In this document: one piece after another, positions 41,184-49,902 of the stretch
Layout of the letters: the number at the start of each line of letters is the position of its first letter
How positions within the stretch are numbered: position 1 is the stretch's first letter
DNA from: HGM11368 sp051883415
Lineage (GTDB): Bacteria > Bacillota > Clostridia > Christensenellales > UBA3700
Assembly (NCBI GenBank): GCA_051883415.1
Contig: JBJETR010000072.1
Coordinates: forward strand, 124,001 to 188,000
Length of the DNA: 64,000 bases
Reading direction: 5' to 3'
Position numbers and translations under genes: made by a program
The notes under the pieces: model-generated
Told to the model about the DNA's origin: nothing
Seen by the model: only the letters and a program-made list of their open reading frames with translations
The model's database searches: none

Positions 41184-41320
41184 ATATTTTACATATTTAT
41201 TTATCTCTTTAACTCAATAAATAGCTTTGGCAACAATTTGCTAGTAATTATGATGTAAGTCGATAGCGGGTGCATTTTGCTAATCAACGACTTACTTTGT
41301 ATTACGTTGCCATAAAACGC

Positions 41321-41352
41321 AAAAAAGCACCGACGGATAATCCGTCGGTGCC
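41321..41352 (-). terminator. Terminator after the DUF5050-like lipoprotein
   Basis: Minus-strand stem GCACCGACGGAT/ATCCGTCGGTGC followed by six T; very stable. Confidence 0.92.
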
Positions 41353-41368
41353 AGCTATTGTACCGATA

Positions 41369-42799
41369 TTATTCTGCAGGGTTAGCCTTGATATAGGATT
41401 CTTTGTCGGCTTCGGTCATAAACTTAGGCAGCAATCCGTCTTTGGTTTCGGTGCTCTCCTCGTATCCGCTGACAATCTTTCCTTCGGCTTTGTTTTCAAC
41501 GCCCTCAGTCACACTATAAGTCGTGTAGTCGAGTCTATATAGATAATTGTAGTTGTTGCCGTCGATATAATAGACAAAGTTAGCTAGTTTGACAGGTTTA
41601 AGCCAAGAAGTCGAAAGGTTTTGCTCACTAATTTTCTCCTCGCTTGGCACATCTGCCTTATAATTCATTCTCATAAGCACGTTGGATATCACGTAATATA
41701 CGTAGTCACCTTCGAAGAATAGTACCGTAGGAGCAGAAGAAAGAGTAATCTCCTTGTCCACGTCGTTGACGTTGGCTTGTTCGGATATCGGCTTGTAAAG
41801 CTTGACTGTGGCAGAAGAAACGTCAAGTATACCGTTTTCAAATCCAACAGGTACGAAGTTGCTTACGGAAGATACCGCATATTTCTTTTCCAAAGTCTTG
41901 TCAACAGCGGTGAGGCTATCAAACTTGTATCCGTACGTGCCTACCGCAGATGCCGTGTCGTTGTCGGTCTTAGAATAATACAAAACCTTCTCATCCTTAT
42001 CATATTTGATAAGCGAGATGCTCTTTTGCTCTTTGAGAGTTGGCGTTTCACCCGAAGCATAGGTAGTGTCGCCAATGATTTTGATAGGTTCGGAGTTGCC
42101 GTCCAAAGCCCAAACCTCGTTGTTGTTGAGCGTCTTGTTTTCGCTGGCTTTGGTATAGAAGACGATATTGCTTTGAGCGGTAAAGAGCGAGCCCGTCACG
42201 TCAGAAGCAATCACGCTTTCTTTGCCTATCTTCTTGTCGGTGTACTCAACCTTCTTTAGGTCGGTGCCGTCCACGTAAATGAGCGCAGTTGCGGTAAAGG
42301 TAAACTTGACGGACGTACCTTCGATAATTGCTATCGATTGGGTTTTGCTACCGTCGAGCTTGCTGCGCATATATTCGAGGCTGCTCGTCAACACGTTGCC
42401 GTATTTGTCGGTTTGGGTACTTGGTGAGCAATAGTAGAGCCACTCGCCGAAGATATAAATGCCCGCTTGATTGTTAGCGGTATAGTAGGTCTTAGGTACG
42501 ACTACCGCCGTATCGCTCAAGGTGCCGTCAGAGTTGATTTTGCTCTTCATAATGCTACCCTTGACGCTTGCTTTGCCGAAATGGTTATCCTCAGGTTTAG
42601 TTATGTTGGCGGTATCGTCCATGCCGTTGACGTAATAGAGATAATCGCCTTGTTTAACGACCATAGCGCCGTTGTTTTCTACTTCTCCCGTCGTAATAGG
42701 GCCGATAGGTCCCCACTTAAAATTTTGACAGCCAACCAAAGCAAGAGCTATCGTTGCCACCATCAAAACTATCAAAATCGACTTGGTAAACTTTGTCAT
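41369..42799 (-). CDS. Beta-propeller-like lipoprotein (DUF5050-like)
   Basis: The 476-residue protein begins with a lipoprotein signal (ILIVLMVATIALALVGC, lipobox LVGC with Cys24), so it is anchored on the outer face of the membrane. The rest is beta-rich with recurring YYVNG, LYYCS, IYVDGT, VLYYSKTD and VYYVIS strands at 40-60 residue spacing, which fits the propeller-like DUF5050 repeat of Clostridia. The ligand is unknown. GGGAGA precedes the start. It appears monocistronic. Confidence 0.8.
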   Translation of the reverse strand: MTKFTKSILIVLMVATIALALVGCQNFKWGPIGPITTGEVENNGAMVVKQGDYLYYVNGMDDTANITKPEDNHFGKASVKGSIMKSKINSDGTLSDTAVVVPKTYYTANNQAGIYIFGEWLYYCSPSTQTDKYGNVLTSSLEYMRSKLDGSKTQSIAIIEGTSVKFTFTATALIYVDGTDLKKVEYTDKKIGKESVIASDVTGSLFTAQSNIVFYTKASENKTLNNNEVWALDGNSEPIKIIGDTTYASGETPTLKEQKSISLIKYDKDEKVLYYSKTDNDTASAVGTYGYKFDSLTAVDKTLEKKYAVSSVSNFVPVGFENGILDVSSATVKLYKPISEQANVNDVDKEITLSSAPTVLFFEGDYVYYVISNVLMRMNYKADVPSEEKISEQNLSTSWLKPVKLANFVYYIDGNNYNYLYRLDYTTYSVTEGVENKAEGKIVSGYEESTETKDGLLPKFMTEADKESYIKANPAE

Positions 42800-42987
42800 T
42801 CTATTCTCCCATAATAAGAATTGCTATATAATATAATAATTATAGTATAATAGTTGATATAAATCAATAAATTTTTCGCAAAATTTCGCCTTGTAAGTTA
42901 TTTTAACCATTTTTCTCGGCTATTAACAATTTGTAAGTCAAATATAAGAGGCGATACTTTTGACTACGCTTAGGTTTAGTCACTCTT

Positions 42988-43662
42988 CTACGACTTATGC
43001 GACCAGTTGATAGGTTGCAAACCATGCAAAGCCAAAAAATCGTTGGCTTTAGAAAAGTGCTTACATTCCAAGAAGCCGTGATAAAAAGACAGTGGGCTTG
43101 GATGAACGGCTTTGAGTACGAGATGCTTTTTGTCGTCGATGAGCCTTGCCTTGGACTTGGCGTATCCGCCCCACAGCATAAATACTATCGGCGTGTCGTG
43201 AGCGTTGAGAAGCTCGATAATTCTGTCGGTAAATATATCCCAACCGTATTGAGAATGCGACAACGGCTGACCTTTGCGAACACTGAGGTAGCTGTTGAGT
43301 AGCAATACGCCTTGTTCCGCCCACCCCGTCAAGTCGCCGTTGGAATCGGGCTTGATGCCCAAATCGTACTGCAACGCCTTGAAGATGTTGACTAGCGACG
43401 GTGGCAGTTTGGTCCCCTTTTCTACACTAAAACACAGTCCGTTGGCTTGTCCGTAGTCGTGGTATGGATCTTGACCGAGAATTACTACCTTGACCTTGTC
43501 GTAGGGGCACAAGTCCAATGCCCGAAATATTTTTTCTTTGGGTGGAAAACAAGTCGTCGTAGCGTAATCTTGCATTACCGACGCCCACAACCTAGGAAAA
43601 TACTCTTTTTCTCCTTCGTATTTTAGCAGTTGTCTCCAACTTTCGTCTGCGATTTTTACCAT
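42988..43662 (-). CDS. ung: Uracil-DNA glycosylase (family 1)
   Basis: Ung removes uracil from DNA as the first step of base excision repair. The 224 residues carry the catalytic water-activating motif GQDPYHDYGQANGL, the uracil-stacking LLNSYLSV region, the Asn/His active site near FMLWGGYAK, and the DNA-intercalating HPSPLSFYHGF loop. The ATG lies 6 nt after the -10 hexamer with no ribosome site, so the mRNA should be leaderless. It is divergent from the PHP phosphatase with only 73 nt between them. Confidence 0.97.
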   Translation of the reverse strand: MVKIADESWRQLLKYEGEKEYFPRLWASVMQDYATTTCFPPKEKIFRALDLCPYDKVKVVILGQDPYHDYGQANGLCFSVEKGTKLPPSLVNIFKALQYDLGIKPDSNGDLTGWAEQGVLLLNSYLSVRKGQPLSHSQYGWDIFTDRIIELLNAHDTPIVFMLWGGYAKSKARLIDDKKHLVLKAVHPSPLSFYHGFLECKHFSKANDFLALHGLQPINWSHKS

Positions 43663-43668
43663 AGCAAC

Positions 43669-43697
43669 ATTATATTGCGGACGTGAGTTTTTGTCAA
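43669..43697 (-). promoter_or_regulatory. Consensus SigA promoter of ung (leaderless)
   Basis: Minus strand TTGACA (43692-43697), 17-nt spacer, TATAAT (43669-43674), then 6 nt to the ATG at 43662. Confidence 0.88.
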
Positions 43698-43700
43698 CGG

Positions 43701-43729
43701 TTGACTTTGCAATAGCTTTGATTTACAAT
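43701..43729 (+). promoter_or_regulatory. SigA promoter of the PHP phosphatase (leaderless)
   Basis: TTGACT (43701-43706), 17-nt spacer, TACAAT (43724-43729), then 6 nt to the ATG at 43736. It is back to back with the ung promoter, the two -35 boxes 3 nt apart. Confidence 0.82.
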
Positions 43730-43735
43730 GATATT

Positions 43736-44530
43736 ATGATAGATACGCATACACATTGTTATCACTCGCAAGACAGCCGGACTCCCGCTCGCGATATGAT
43801 AGAAGGAGCAATAGCCAAAGGCTTGCAATATATTGCGCTTACCGACCACTACGACCTCGATATGCTTGGCTTTCCTCAAGTTCCGCAGATAGATTTGCCA
43901 CGGCATTTTGAAGAACTCACTATCCTAAAAGAACAATACGAAGGCAAAATCCAACTCGCAATAGGTATAGAATGCGGTTGGGCAAAGAAGGTCGAGGACG
44001 ATTACCTCCGCAATCTTGCGCCTTACAGGATAGATATGACTATCAATTCCGTACATATGGTAGACGGCAAGGACTGCTATGCCGAGGGCTATTACGACGA
44101 ATTGCCTATGCAAAAGTGCTACGACGACTATTTGGATAGCGTGATTGACTCGCTTGACGCACCCTATCGCTTCGACAGCATAGGGCATTTGGGATACATA
44201 ATGCGCAAAGCACCTTACCCCGATCCGATTATGAAGTATAAGCAGTTTGGCGACAAACTCGACCATATTCTTCGTACGATAATCGACAAAGGCGTGGCTT
44301 TGGAAGTCAATACACATACCAAGAATTTGCCTATTAGATGTTTGCCTACTATCGAGATTTTGACAAGATATCGCGAGATGGGCGGAGAATTGCTGACCTT
44401 TGGCTCCGACGCCCACCAGCCAACCAGACTCGCGGACAAGTATAACGAAACCATGGAACTTCTAAAAGCTCTTGGATACCAATATATTTTCAAATATTTA
44501 TCGCACGAGCCTATCGCTTGCAAAATTTAA
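43736..44530 (+). CDS. PHP-domain histidinol-phosphatase family protein
   Basis: The 264-residue protein (start MIDTHTHC at 43736) is a PHP-fold metal phosphoesterase of the HisJ/HisK type. Metal ligands are seen in DTHTHCYHS, LTDHYDLD, GIECGW, NSVHMV, IGHLGY and GSDAHQP. HisJ removes phosphate from histidinol phosphate in histidine synthesis, but many clostridial paralogs have unknown targets and no his genes lie nearby. The longer frame upstream starts 15 codons earlier and would include the promoter, so it is rejected. Confidence 0.88.
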   Translation: MIDTHTHCYHSQDSRTPARDMIEGAIAKGLQYIALTDHYDLDMLGFPQVPQIDLPRHFEELTILKEQYEGKIQLAIGIECGWAKKVEDDYLRNLAPYRIDMTINSVHMVDGKDCYAEGYYDELPMQKCYDDYLDSVIDSLDAPYRFDSIGHLGYIMRKAPYPDPIMKYKQFGDKLDHILRTIIDKGVALEVNTHTKNLPIRCLPTIEILTRYREMGGELLTFGSDAHQPTRLADKYNETMELLKALGYQYIFKYLSHEPIACKI

Positions 44531-44571
44531 TAATTTCCATAACTTTGCTATGGTTTTACGTTCAACAAGCC

Positions 44572-44609
44572 AAAAAATTGCGGACGATTACTCGTCCGCT
44601 CAATTTATT
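44572..44609. terminator. Bidirectional terminator between PHP and GH16 genes
   Basis: Stem GCGGACGA/TCGTCCGC with a TTAC loop, flanked by T-rich runs on both strands between convergent genes. Confidence 0.85.
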
Positions 44610-44613
44610 TAGT

Positions 44614-45534
44614 TTATTGTTTGTGTTGATACACTTTGACGTAATCGATAACAAAATCGTACTTTTTGCTTTTATCGTTTTTTGCAAGGTCACCGCACCA
44701 ACCCTTAGTTCCTCCCTCTTGTTCGGGATTTACCACCTCGCTAGATAGAATGATGTATTCTTCCACTTGCGACACAATATTTTGATATATTGTTTGACCT
44801 TGCTTATTTTTATATTTTTCGTCTGTAACCGTCCAGGTACAAACACCGTCTACGTAAAATTTGTAGTATTTTTCCGTCCATTCCAACCCGTAAGTATGGA
44901 ATTCTCCGTACAGATTAGGCACGTTGACGCCCGTCTTTGGGGCTGATTTCAAATGTTCGCCGTAGCCGTCGTAATGCACGGCGTGGCTTACGGTTTGACG
45001 CATAAAAACGTCGTAATAGAAGGGCGATTCGAATATGTCGATTTCCGTACCGTCAATACCCGTATCCAAATAATCGGTATTGGCATTGGCAAAATTGTCG
45101 GTTGGCATCAGCCAAAAAGCCGACCACGAACCGTAAATTGCAGGGACTTTGCACCTTATCTCAAAATAACCGTATCTTTGAGCGAAACCGCCCTTTGTTT
45201 CCCCGCCGTAATCGTAGCAAGCGGTAGATATAACACCGCTATACCAACCCGCGCCAAAGTCGCCGTCTTCTCGCCATTCGGTCGTCATAACCAAATAGCC
45301 GTCTTCGACTCTGAATGCGTCGTCAACCCAATAGCCGCCGTTTCTCGGTGCGCCGTTTTTGCCGTCTACGTAGTGACCGTCAAAGTGCCACTTGGTATAA
45401 TCCAACTCTTCGCCGTCGAATCCGTCTTCCCATACCAGCAAAAACTTGTCGGTTTCGATTTTTTGGCAACCCGTAAGCGACAATACGCTAACCGTCAATA
45501 GTATAAGTACGACTATCAAAGCAAGTTTTTTCAT
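44614..45534 (-). CDS. Glycoside hydrolase family 16 lipoprotein
   Basis: The 306-residue protein has a lipoprotein signal (LALIVVLILLTVSVLSLTGC, lipobox LTGC) and so is a surface-anchored beta-glucanase or related endo-glycosidase. The GH16 catalytic signature is GTEIDIFES (ExDxxE), with WYSGVIST, YGYFEIRCKVP and GLEWTEKYYKFYVDG as further family strands. Likely substrates are beta-1,3/1,4-glucans such as lichenan or laminarin. It lies 36 nt downstream of the uL15-like membrane protein, but the ribosome site is weak. Confidence 0.93.
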   Translation of the reverse strand: MKKLALIVVLILLTVSVLSLTGCQKIETDKFLLVWEDGFDGEELDYTKWHFDGHYVDGKNGAPRNGGYWVDDAFRVEDGYLVMTTEWREDGDFGAGWYSGVISTACYDYGGETKGGFAQRYGYFEIRCKVPAIYGSWSAFWLMPTDNFANANTDYLDTGIDGTEIDIFESPFYYDVFMRQTVSHAVHYDGYGEHLKSAPKTGVNVPNLYGEFHTYGLEWTEKYYKFYVDGVCTWTVTDEKYKNKQGQTIYQNIVSQVEEYIILSSEVVNPEQEGGTKGWCGDLAKNDKSKKYDFVIDYVKVYQHKQ

Positions 45535-45570
45535 ACTATCAGTCCTGCAATATTGCGATGACTAACGAGA

Positions 45571-48027
45571 TTATTGCGGATCTACTATCAAGAATGCTTC
45601 GCCGCCTGCAAGGCAAATCATCTTGACGGCGTCAGGGTTGTACTCGTTGGCAAAAACTCTATATTTCTTGTTGAGTCTTTGACCTTCTACCACCGACAGA
45701 TAGTTGCAATCGGCAGGGCACATTTTTTTGCTTATTACGCTCTCTATGTCTACTACCGAGCCCTCTTCGAAGTTGGCTAATATATCGTCCACGGAGATGG
45801 TAGCAGTGACAGGTTTGAGTATTGCCTCATCGCCCTCTACGACTTCGATAAGTTGAGAAGCTAAGCTATCAGGCAATTGCATAGCTTGACCTAGGTCAAG
45901 GTCACCCACAACGAGATAGTCAAGTCCCTTGCATTCCACGGTGGTGTATCCGTCAAGGCTAAACTCGTCGGCAAAGTTCTCAGGCTCGTAGCCCTTCTTC
46001 TTTTTGATGACCAATCCTTCGCAAATCATTTCGATAAGAGCTTTAGCCTTCTTGACTGCAACCTTAGAGCGGATTTTGAGCATAGTAGGAACGTCTACCG
46101 CACCCTTCTTGTCGGAGCAATCTTTGTGGTGATAATAGCTCTCGTCCAAGGACGCAGGATCTATTGCGAGATAGAGCACCAAGGTCTTGCCGTTGATTGT
46201 AAATCTTGCAATCTGGTTACGTCCCTTGTTGAAGTTTTCTCTAAATCTCGATATACGGTTTTTGATACCGTAAGACAACAACTCGTTCTTTAGCTCACTA
46301 TAGAAGCTCTTGATATTGTCGTCGGCGAGTCTGAGCTTCATCTCAAAGCTGAGCTTTGGCTTAACTCTTGCACTGTCCTCAACCTCTTCCTGCCAATTGC
46401 TAGAAGCGATAGTGTGACGAGGCTCAACTGCGATAGGCTCTACCACTTCTTCCTCTTCCTCAACCGGTTGCTCAACTACCGGCGCTATCGTAGTAGCGAC
46501 TGCGCCTGCAAGGAGCATATCCAAGATTCTTTGGACGTTCTTTTCGATATTGTCCACTCTGATATTGATATCGGAGAGGGTGTTGCCGTTTTCTTCCAGC
46601 TTTTCTACTCTCGGCTCGAGATTTCCTCCGCCTAACGCTCTAAGCGAACTTTCGAGTGCGTCTATTCTGCTATACAGTTGTTCGATTTCTTCTCTCTTCA
46701 CTTCTTCTTCCTCTTCTTGGATATTTTCTTGTTGCTCTTCGACCTGAGCCTCCTCTGCCGCAACCTCTTGCGGTTGTTCTTCTACCTCTTGGGTAGGTTG
46801 CTCTTCCTCCGGTTGTTCCTCTTCTATTGGTTCTTCCTGTATCGGTTCTTCTTGTACAGGCTCTTCTTGTGCCTCCGGCTCTGCCTCTTGCTCTACGATT
46901 TCTTCTATCGGTTGCTCTTGTTCAGTTAGATTTTCCTCATCATCTATCGGTGCAACGATAGTTTCGTCAACGTGGTCGGCAAGCAACTCTATGTAGTCCT
47001 CGTGACGCTTGTCGACAGGCATACAGGTATTGCAACTGAGCAATAGCGCACTCAAGCAAAATACGCCGAAGCCTATTGCGCCCGCCAATATCTCCAATTT
47101 GCCCGCCTCAAAATCAAAGCTTTCTCCCCCGAAAGCGTGGAGCAAACCAATGGCAATCATTACCAAGCTCGTTGCGCCGATGACGAAGTTGGCGAGGTCA
47201 ATAGTCGTGGTTCTCTTCTTGATAAGTCTGGTGATAAGTCCTACTACAAAAAATACTGCGCCTGCTCCACCGCATGCGGCAAATGTGATGACGTTGTCTT
47301 GATTCTCGAACATAGCCGCCGCATTTCCCGTAAACATGATAGCAAGTACGCATCCAACCATTATGGCGGATATCGAAATGCCTACCGTAGGATTAAACTT
47401 TTTGAAATAAGCTCTTAGATATTGCTTAGGCTTAATCTTTTGGAGATTCATCTCCTTAATCTCTTTTTTGGTCATGTTTGGTGTATAAACTGCCGTTCGT
47501 ATAACAAGCAAAGCCACCATCAACGCTACGAATATAGCTATTGCAACAAGAGCCGAGATGACAATATTATCGGTTTTTATATCATCGTACATGGCAAGCG
47601 CCAACATTCCGACAGCTGTAAAAATACCTACGAATATAGCCTCGTCTATGTAACCTATCTTCTTAGCCGAGAATAGTGAAATCAGCGAAGATATGACGAA
47701 CACCAACACCCCGAGCACTGCCACGCCGAGCACGATTATGTACGCCATGTTGGCTTGGAACAGTTCGGCAAAAGGAACGCCCGAAGTTAGCGACTTAAAT
47801 AATCCCGTATAAACCTCAATCAAGTCAGTTTCTTGTATAGTAAAGAAAGTCGCCAAAATAAATCCGATAATGGCAAACGCACCCGTCACGCCGTATTGGT
47901 TGACGGTTGCACTAAAATAATCGATTTTGGTTTCTTTCTTTTTTGGTTTGTGAGCGGAATCGTCGTTGATTGACTTAACCTCGTCGTCTGCCGTAGTTGC
48001 GGTCAAGTCGATTTTTTCCTCCTCCAT
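45571..48027 (-). CDS. Large membrane protein with uL15-like C-terminal domain
   Basis: The 818-residue protein has, in order: an N-terminal charged segment, about eight to nine hydrophobic helices (residues 45-345), a Glu/Gln/Pro-rich acidic linker (365-455), a short coiled coil (EEIEQLYSRIDALESSL), a conserved alpha/beta domain (about 560-690, SFEMKLRLADDNIKSFYSELK to AKALIEMI), and a C-terminal domain matching the C-terminal half of ribosomal protein uL15 (GSVVDIESVISK, then GQRLNKKYRVFANEYN and AVKMICLAGGEAFLI). Similar Clostridia proteins are auto-annotated as uL15 family. It is not a ribosomal protein; true function is unknown. The start has a GGGGG site. Confidence 0.85.
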   Translation of the reverse strand: MEEEKIDLTATTADDEVKSINDDSAHKPKKKETKIDYFSATVNQYGVTGAFAIIGFILATFFTIQETDLIEVYTGLFKSLTSGVPFAELFQANMAYIIVLGVAVLGVLVFVISSLISLFSAKKIGYIDEAIFVGIFTAVGMLALAMYDDIKTDNIVISALVAIAIFVALMVALLVIRTAVYTPNMTKKEIKEMNLQKIKPKQYLRAYFKKFNPTVGISISAIMVGCVLAIMFTGNAAAMFENQDNVITFAACGGAGAVFFVVGLITRLIKKRTTTIDLANFVIGATSLVMIAIGLLHAFGGESFDFEAGKLEILAGAIGFGVFCLSALLLSCNTCMPVDKRHEDYIELLADHVDETIVAPIDDEENLTEQEQPIEEIVEQEAEPEAQEEPVQEEPIQEEPIEEEQPEEEQPTQEVEEQPQEVAAEEAQVEEQQENIQEEEEEVKREEIEQLYSRIDALESSLRALGGGNLEPRVEKLEENGNTLSDINIRVDNIEKNVQRILDMLLAGAVATTIAPVVEQPVEEEEEVVEPIAVEPRHTIASSNWQEEVEDSARVKPKLSFEMKLRLADDNIKSFYSELKNELLSYGIKNRISRFRENFNKGRNQIARFTINGKTLVLYLAIDPASLDESYYHHKDCSDKKGAVDVPTMLKIRSKVAVKKAKALIEMICEGLVIKKKKGYEPENFADEFSLDGYTTVECKGLDYLVVGDLDLGQAMQLPDSLASQLIEVVEGDEAILKPVTATISVDDILANFEEGSVVDIESVISKKMCPADCNYLSVVEGQRLNKKYRVFANEYNPDAVKMICLAGGEAFLIVDPQ

Positions 48028-48136
48028 AAATAACCCCCATTGATTGGTTGCAAAACCTCTATAATAAAAAAATTATAATACAAAAAGACATATTTGTAAA
48101 TGGTTTTTTCAAAAAAGTCAAACCATATCTCAAATT

Positions 48137-48733
48137 TTACGCAAAATCGACCATAATTATCGCCACACCGTGCCTAATTTTGACAACTGCATGCTCTTTT
48201 ACCACACGGTTGCTGACGCCTATAGGAAAGTCATTATTTATAGTCAAATTTTGTACCGAATAATCCAAACCTATCAAGTCGACGACTGCACTGTCAACCG
48301 CAAATACCGACACAGCCCTACCTACCATATCGTCAAGCACCACTTGCGAAGCTGTGACGATAAGGTCGAATGCGTTGTCCTTGACAACGACGATACACCC
48401 CTTTTTGGCAAGGTAGGTTGCTAGTTGAATATTGGCGAGAGTGTGGTCAAATCTTCCTCCCGTAGCTCCGTACAACCAAAACTCTCGATATCCCGACTCG
48501 TAGCCCTTCTGACACGCCACCCACATATCGGTATAGTCCTTTCGCACTTCGAGTTTTACTACCTTATCGCCGTCGGGTTGATAGCCTAAAGAGTCGAAGT
48601 CACCCACCACTATATCGACGATACTCTCATCGAGATAATTCCAACCGCCGTCCACGGCTATGAGCATATCCCCCGACTCTTTGACAATATTCTTATCAGG
48701 CTTATCACCTGCCCCTACGCAAATACATTTCAT
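48137..48733 (-). CDS. thiN: Thiamine pyrophosphokinase
   Basis: It transfers pyrophosphate from ATP to thiamine to give thiamine diphosphate, the cofactor needed for example by the transketolase in this window. The 198 residues (start MKCICVGAG at 48733) show GGWNYL, VGDFDSLG, the KDYTD catalytic motif, GATGGRFDH and the C-terminal thiamine-binding GVSNRV. The ATG is 6 nt after the -10 box with no ribosome site. The usual neighbours (rpe, rsgA, prkC) are absent. Confidence 0.95.
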   Translation of the reverse strand: MKCICVGAGDKPDKNIVKESGDMLIAVDGGWNYLDESIVDIVVGDFDSLGYQPDGDKVVKLEVRKDYTDMWVACQKGYESGYREFWLYGATGGRFDHTLANIQLATYLAKKGCIVVVKDNAFDLIVTASQVVLDDMVGRAVSVFAVDSAVVDLIGLDYSVQNLTINNDFPIGVSNRVVKEHAVVKIRHGVAIIMVDFA

Positions 48734-48739
48734 ATATCT

Positions 48740-48768
48740 ATTATACAATTTATTCGTCTACGTGACAA
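48740..48768 (-). promoter_or_regulatory. SigA promoter of thiN (leaderless)
   Basis: Minus strand TTGTCA (48763-48768), 17-nt spacer, TATAAT (48740-48745), then 6 nt to the ATG at 48733. Confidence 0.8.
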
Positions 48769-48769
48769 C

Positions 48770-49606
48770 CTATATCATTCTTTTACCCACAATAAAATAC
48801 GACCATCTAAGAGAACTTATCGGTTCTATGACGGCATAGTCGCTGGCGGTATGCAAAATATAATTGTCTCCGAGATAAATCGCTACGTGTCCCACTCTAT
48901 CCAAGCCACTCAAGCCCACTCTGTCTGCATTGGTAAAGAACATCACGTCGCCTCTTGCCAACTCGGACACCGTACGCCCTTGATAGACTTGCGTCCTCGT
49001 GTTGACGTCAAGCACCACTCCCGCCCCTATGTAAAAGACGTATTGCACCAAAGACGAGCAATCAAACTGCCCTTGAACGAAGTTGCGATTGAGTATTCCG
49101 TTGCCCCAATGATACCTCTCTGCGCCCCACACGTAAGGATAGCCCATAAGACCTTTGGCAACGTTTAGCACGTCCTCAACGGCTTGGTTGTCACTCATTT
49201 GCATATATTTTATTTGCGTGTAAGACGCCGAAACGTAACCATACCCCCTCTTGTATCTCACCTTGTACCAACCGCCTTCGGTCGACTCGTAAGCAAGCAT
49301 ATCCTTGGCGTTGATACTGCCCAAAGCGGAATATCCGCTTCCCTTACCCGACCTAATATTGAGATTGTTGACGTTGGACATTACCATTACGTCGTACTTA
49401 GGCGTCGGCTGGGGTTGTTCTTCGGGGATTTGTTCTTCTTGCACATCCTCCGACTCCTCTGTGGTCGGCACGTCCTCGTCCACCGAAGGCTCATCGCCCG
49501 GCAACAACGCATCCTCTCTATCGACGTCGCTCACCGCCGTTGCGCACCCTAATGCCATCACCAATATGTATATCAAAGTTATCACGATTGCCAATACTCT
49601 TTTCAT
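48770..49606 (-). CDS. SH3-domain NlpC/P60 lipoprotein peptidase
   Basis: The 278-residue protein has a signal sequence ending in a lipobox (VMALGC), an acidic Glu/Pro linker, a bacterial SH3 domain (NNLNIRSGKGSGYSALG, about residues 78-135) and a C-terminal NlpC/P60 domain with catalytic Cys in FDCSSLVQYVF and His in VGHVAIYLGD. It cleaves peptidoglycan stem peptides, typically between D-Glu and the diamino acid. AGGAGG precedes the ATG. It probably acts in cell-wall turnover or daughter cell separation. Confidence 0.93.
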   Translation of the reverse strand: MKRVLAIVITLIYILVMALGCATAVSDVDREDALLPGDEPSVDEDVPTTEESEDVQEEQIPEEQPQPTPKYDVMVMSNVNNLNIRSGKGSGYSALGSINAKDMLAYESTEGGWYKVRYKRGYGYVSASYTQIKYMQMSDNQAVEDVLNVAKGLMGYPYVWGAERYHWGNGILNRNFVQGQFDCSSLVQYVFYIGAGVVLDVNTRTQVYQGRTVSELARGDVMFFTNADRVGLSGLDRVGHVAIYLGDNYILHTASDYAVIEPISSLRWSYFIVGKRMI

Positions 49607-49854
49607 TTTTCCTCCTTTGCGCTTGCAGTATAGTCAATAAGATTTTACCCTATCGCTCCCCGCTACTGCAACACACAAATTTTGGAAATGGCTTCTCCTC
49701 GCCCTATTTTATCGGCTAAAATAATGGCAATCTTCCGTCTTTTTTGTAACTTGATAGTACGTTATCCGAGCAAAGCCTAACTGACGTTAGTCATACGATA
49801 ACACCGCTCCGTCTACGATATCACACAGGTACTAAATAAGTCGAATAATATGGA

Positions 49855-49886
49855 TAAAAAATAGCGACGCCTTAAGCGTCGCTATA
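49855..49886 (-). terminator. Terminator after the DUF1508 protein
   Basis: Minus-strand stem ATAGCGACGC/GCGTCGCTAT with a TTAAG-type loop and six T. Confidence 0.92.
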
Positions 49887-49902
49887 CTCGTCGTGTTGGA
49901 TT

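Noticed and set aside
49607..49902. Extra gene between the NlpC/P60 and DUF1508 genes
   Set aside because: Only short frames without ribosome sites; the visible structure is the DUF1508 terminator.
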